A stretch of 64,000 nucleotides of DNA, taken from Paulinella micropora (Eukaryota > Cercozoa > Imbricatea > Euglyphida). This document shows, in pieces, positions 60,740 through 64,000 of the stretch; position 1 is the first letter of the stretch; every line of letters starts with the position of its first letter. The stretch is from assembly GCA_009731375.1 (NCBI GenBank), contig BJOX01000023.1, positions 387,677-451,676 on the forward strand, written 5' to 3'. A program made the position numbers and the translations under genes. A model generated the notes under the pieces. That model searched no databases and had not been told where the DNA came from. It saw only the letters and a program-made list of their open reading frames with translations.

Positions 60740-61329
60740 AAAGACCTTGGATAGTGTGAGGCCTGAGGCCCATGCCTGACCATGCCCATGCCGGGCAGCT
60801 ACTCACAGCCTGAGTACTTTAGAGTTTAGGACTGAACAAAACAAATAAATATCTGCCACACGCCATGGCTGCCACGTGCCGTGGCTCGTCCTAACCGGGA
60901 TCAGCACCCGGCACTACTCTAGCCTCCATGCCTCACAGAAGCGGGATGGGTGGGGTACTCGAATAGAACTCAAACAGACGAAAACCAATCGAACGAATAA
61001 TGAAGCAGCAAAGCACGCAAGAGACATGCGTTCAATGGCCAAGTCGAACACCTTGTGAATGCACTGTGAACGCCTTGAGAACGCCCTGCGAACTCCTTTA
61101 CCACGTATGTCTCTACCGTTATGACTCTTGGAAAAATGATGCACAGCTGATGTCTCTACCGTTATGACTCTTGGAAAAATGATGCATAGCTGATGTAATA
61201 ACAATGTGCTGACAAAACTGGCATCCGCCAGAAGTAAAAAGGTAAAACGCATTGGCCTCCAGTGTAGACTCATACAAAAAGATAGATAAATAGTGGCACA
61301 TTTTGTAAACATTAAAGTCATTTACCTGC
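60740..61329. other. Spacer with a 43 bp tandem repeat
   Basis: 61107-61149 and 61150-61192 are two copies of 'tgtctctaccgttatgactc' + 'ttggaaaaatgatgc'. Paired 'gccatggctgccacgtgccgtggc'-like palindromes lie at 60860-60890. No gene that I can support. Confidence 0.6.
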
Positions 61330-61960
61330 ATGAAAGGAGGATACGAGCGCGCTGGCCGGGTAATGATGACGAAGCAAGGAAAAATGGCGGCCAGCGCGCA
61401 CCCACGCCCCACTGCCAACGTGGAGGAGCTGCTAAAGAAAATGTATAAAGTGCTAGCTATAATAGCAGAGCACCCGGCACGCTGGCTCCGCTTGGAAAAG
61501 GAGTTTTGTCCGGGCGGCCAAGACAATGGGCTACGACAGCTGCATTGTGAAGACGGCAGATTCCTTCTGGAGAAGAGCGAGGTGTGGTACGTGAAGCATT
61601 TGGGGCACGTCCACGTTAGCGAGGCGTCCACCTGGCACCACGACTGGAAGGCGGGGGACCGTGTTTTACTGGCCCGTGAATGCACAAAAGCGCAGAGAGC
61701 AGCTGGAAGGCGCCCAGGAGCTCTGGGTCGGCGGCATCCGACGGCATGTCCCGCCCATGGCTCTAGGCCTGAACAGCGCCGAGGCGGGCCGGGTGGTCTC
61801 TACGCTCTTTGCCGACCTCTGGGCGGCGTACGCTCCCGCCCGCCTGCAAAAAATAGTCATTTCCCTGCCCCCTTTTCCGAGAGCCGAGAAAGTACTGGAC
61901 GAGACGTTCTGCTTGTTCGACAAGGACCAGCAAATAATCTACACAACCCGCGGCTACTGA
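61330..61960 (+). CDS. Unknown protein (one-base shift in a G run)
   Basis: ATG 61330 (MKGGYERAGRVMMTKQG). Helical segment VEELLKKMYKVLAIIAEHPA, then CEDGRFLLEKSEVWYVKHLG and STWHHDWKAG. At about 61655, deleting one base of a G5 run joins to TVFYWPVNAQKRREQLEG in the next frame, which continues (LFADLWAAYAPARLQKIV, VLDETFCLFDKDQQI) to TGA at 61960. About 210 residues in total, unknown fold. The G-run position of the shift favours a sequencing error. Confidence 0.5.
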
Positions 61961-62618
61961 GCGGCGGACGAGGGTTTGCGGGCCAGGCTCCAGCCCCGCT
62001 TGAGCGGGCTGGGGGTATACTCAGTGCCAAAGATAAAACCTGTTTGACTTTATTTAATAAAATCCGGGTATTGCCGGCTGCTGGGTTTGTTTGTTTGGGG
62101 TACATACGCATAGTGTCTAACCAGGCTGCGGGTAGCGGGTTTTCTTTTCTTTCGAGCCATCGGCGCAGGAAAAAGTCTATCGTGAATTAACAGAGGGGCA
62201 GCACCCCGCCGCCACAGGGCGGGATCGCAGGGCGACCTGACGCTTGAGGGACAAGCGAAGNNNNNNNNNNGGTCGTTGACGTCTACACAGAAACGCCCGT
62301 CTCTAAGCACCGCCAGCTCACCAGGCTGCCATTGGCAGCGTCAGCGACGCCGCCCGGCATCGGGATATCAACCCGCATGCTATCGATCCGCAGGCTTACT
62401 GCGCGGGACGAAGGCTCGGAGCGGGGCGGCCTGCCCGAGCTGTCATTCGTGGAGAGAGATTGCAAAACGCCGAGCTACTACGAATGATCAGAGGGGGAAA
62501 AGGGGTACACTACCAGGGAGAGAAGGGAAGAGAGAGACAAGGTGGTAACTAAAGTCCCCCTTCCCCCTCCCCCCCCCCTCTCCCTCCCTGTAATCAAAAG
62601 CTCGTCCGTAGTCGCGGC
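61961..62618. other. Spacer with gap and repeat partner
   Basis: Includes 'tttatttaataaaatcc' at 62048 (a possible polyadenylation signal), the gap 62261-62270 and the repeat at 62271-62490. No gene. Confidence 0.6.
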
Positions 62619-63358
62619 ATGCCGGCACGGTGCAAAAAACGGCGGCGGCGGCATGGCCCGGGTGTGCTGTTGCCGGTGGTTGTTTGGCAGGTGATAGCCG
62701 ACTACCTGTACAGGCGGGAGGATGTAGCGGCGCTGCGCGAGCTCTAAGGCGCGGAGCCGCAGCTGTCAGGAGCTGGGCACTCTCGCAGCTGTACCCGCTG
62801 TTGGCAGACACCAGCGCGCGCCCAACGCCCGGAATCGCGGAAATCATTATAGACAAACCATCGAGGCAGTTCAAGGAGGTCTGGCCGCTGAAAAGCATGC
62901 AAGAGCAACTAGGGCTGCAGCTTTGTTCGCTAGTAGTCGGCGCCGAAGAAGCCGAAAGCTTTGGGTTTTCAATCAACCTGTGCATCCAAGCCCGCGGGCC
63001 GCTCGAACCCCCTACCTGCCTGCTGGTGGATCTGAGCATAGAAACCGGCCACGAGGCAATGCTGCGCCAGGCGTGCGAATTTGTGTCCCGAACGACGTTC
63101 CCCCGCCTCGAGACTCTGCGCCTTGCGTACACCGGGCAGACTTCGTCTGACCTGGGGGTGCGCTTGCCGACGCTGGGCCTTCAGAAGTCTCGCCTGCCCA
63201 AGCTACAGCTGTTGTGCTTGGGCGTGCTACCGACCTCCGTCACCGGGACGATACCTGCAGCAACAAAACTGCTCTTTACTGGCGCGGTGAGCTCTTTTCC
63301 CCTGTCGCACAGACGCGTAGCTTCTATCTCTGCCTTAACCTCCCCGGCCCGCGCTTGA
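62619..63358 (+). CDS. F-box/LRR-like protein (frameshift near 62745)
   Basis: ATG 62619 opens a basic start and an F-box-like stretch (LLPVVVWQVIADYLYRRED VAALREL), then TAA. One frame over, RRGAAAVRSWALSQLYPLL continues directly and carries an LRR-like domain (FPRLETLRLAYTGQTSS, LPKLQLLCLGVLP) to TGA 63358. The shift lies around 62735-62750. The layout, F-box then LRRs, is that of SCF substrate receptors. Its last 180 bp overlap the convergent gene on the other strand. Confidence 0.5.
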
Positions 63359-64000
63359 AAATCTGGCATATCAGCACAGTCAGCCATGAATTTTTCTTTT
63401 CGCGGGTTTTGCGGTTTGATGACTGACTCGGGTTTTTGAGCGGGAATTACCTTGTCCTTTTGTCCGGGTATTGCCGAGTCTTTTTGCGAAAGTTGCTGTG
63501 CTCTCGCCCCCTTGCTCTCCCTCTCTCTCTTCAATCTTTTCATCACTTCTTCACTTGGGTACTCATTGGTGGGGGGTGGGCGGCATGATGGGGGTTGTTC
63601 CAGATCAACATCTGGGAATTGTGGGTCCTGCTTGTAGTGATAACCACACAGACTAGCATACTGCAACCTCTTGCTCATACTTCCTGCCTTACCTATGATC
63701 CCACTTTCTCCATATTTCACACCACACCGCTTCCCCTTTGAGTTCTTCCCTACACATTGGATTGTGTTTCGTTTGGGATTGGGTGTCTGTTTGGTGGGGG
63801 TGATTGTTTGTGGTGTCTTGTGTTTGTTTGTCTCTTTCGTTTGAAGGAGAGATTGAGGTGTCGGTTTCGGTTTCGTCGGTTTCTCTTTTTTAGAGGGTTG
63901 CGAGGAAGTTTCTCGCACGAGACTCTCGTGCTGTGGAGGGGGTCGGTTGGGAGGGGTTGTTGACGAAGGGTTGAGGCGTTGATCACTAGTGAGTCTCAGA
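63181..64000 (-). CDS. Lys/Pro-rich protein with a zinc-binding-like module, partial
   Basis: The minus-strand frame is open from the window edge (no ATG needed at 63918) to TGA 63181, about 272 codons. The N-terminal part is basic and low-complexity (KKEKPTKPKPTPQ). A compact module follows with C-x8-C, then C-x2-H (IQCVGKNSKGKRCGVKY and ASLCGYHYKQ), resembling small zinc-binding 'C..GKRC...CGYH' modules. Then come a charged helix (EEVMKRLKRERESKG) and an unstructured tail. The start lies beyond the right edge. Possibly a nucleic-acid-binding protein. Confidence 0.5.
   Translation of the reverse strand, partial: LRLTSDQRLNPSSTTPPNRPPPQHESLVRETSSQPSKKEKPTKPKPTPQSLLQTKETNKHKTPQTITPTKQTPNPKRNTIQCVGKNSKGKRCGVKYGESGIIGKAGSMSKRLQYASLCGYHYKQDPQFPDVDLEQPPSCRPPPTNEYPSEEVMKRLKRERESKGARAQQLSQKDSAIPGQKDKVIPAQKPESVIKPQNPRKEKFMADCADMPDFQARAGEVKAEIEATRLCDRGKELTAPVKSSFVAAGIVPVTEVGSTPKHNSCSLGRRDF

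Overview
The window looks like nuclear DNA of a unicellular eukaryote, probably a protist or alga. Coding parts are GC-rich and often split into short exons with GT..AG borders. Introns and spacers are packed with di-, tri- and tetranucleotide repeats. Gene products are of eukaryotic type: F-box and LRR proteins, a CCCH/RGG protein, and secreted mosaics of PKD-like, BspA-like (DUF285), EGF and discoidin-like modules. I could not assign a clade. Sixteen runs of N interrupt the sequence, mostly beside poly-G or poly-C runs. Many otherwise convincing reading frames carry 1-base frameshifts, so either sequence error or gene decay is common here.

Layout. 0.8-3.6 kb: an LRR-like gene and a single-pass acidic protein. 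4.1-12.3 kb (minus strand): a duplicated family of secreted mosaic proteins with long Ser/Thr/Pro linkers, ending at an LRR gene (12.1-13.1 kb). 13.0-17.8 kb: one unknown gene, a 460 bp inverted-repeat element and AT-rich spacer. 17.9-29.6 kb (minus): a CCCH/RGG exon, an LRR exon and at least ten exons of a superfamily 1 helicase-like gene whose introns are microsatellites. 29.7-35 kb: an AT-rich coiled-coil ORF, a 0.57 kb TTC tract, a decayed LINE and TATC-tailed repeats. 35-41 kb: unknown genes and a second copy of a TATC-flanked repeat. 41.8-43.7 kb: a ~100 bp tandem repeat and clusters of GGGAAAATTTTCCC-like palindromes. 43.9-51.5 kb: the most unusual region, an LRR exon array. 52.6-63.9 kb: a compact GC-rich block with a BspA-like gene, a small protein family, F-box genes, a membrane protein and a zinc-binding protein.

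The strongest candidate for something new is at 45.7-46.7 kb. One-exon-per-repeat LRR modules (84 nt, 28 residues) alternate on the two strands. Sense and antisense exons converge on a shared GGTACC whose central GTAC separates the two exon ends and supplies the GT donor of both. The opposite ends are separated by a GCTACCGCG-type hairpin at a near-constant distance from the acceptors. Three consecutive antisense exons keep open frames and AG/GT borders, so each strand's introns hold the other strand's exons.

A second, weaker possibility is that UAG (and perhaps UAA) is sometimes read as an amino acid, because several genes read through an in-frame UAG into plausible coding sequence. The counter-evidence is given with that finding.
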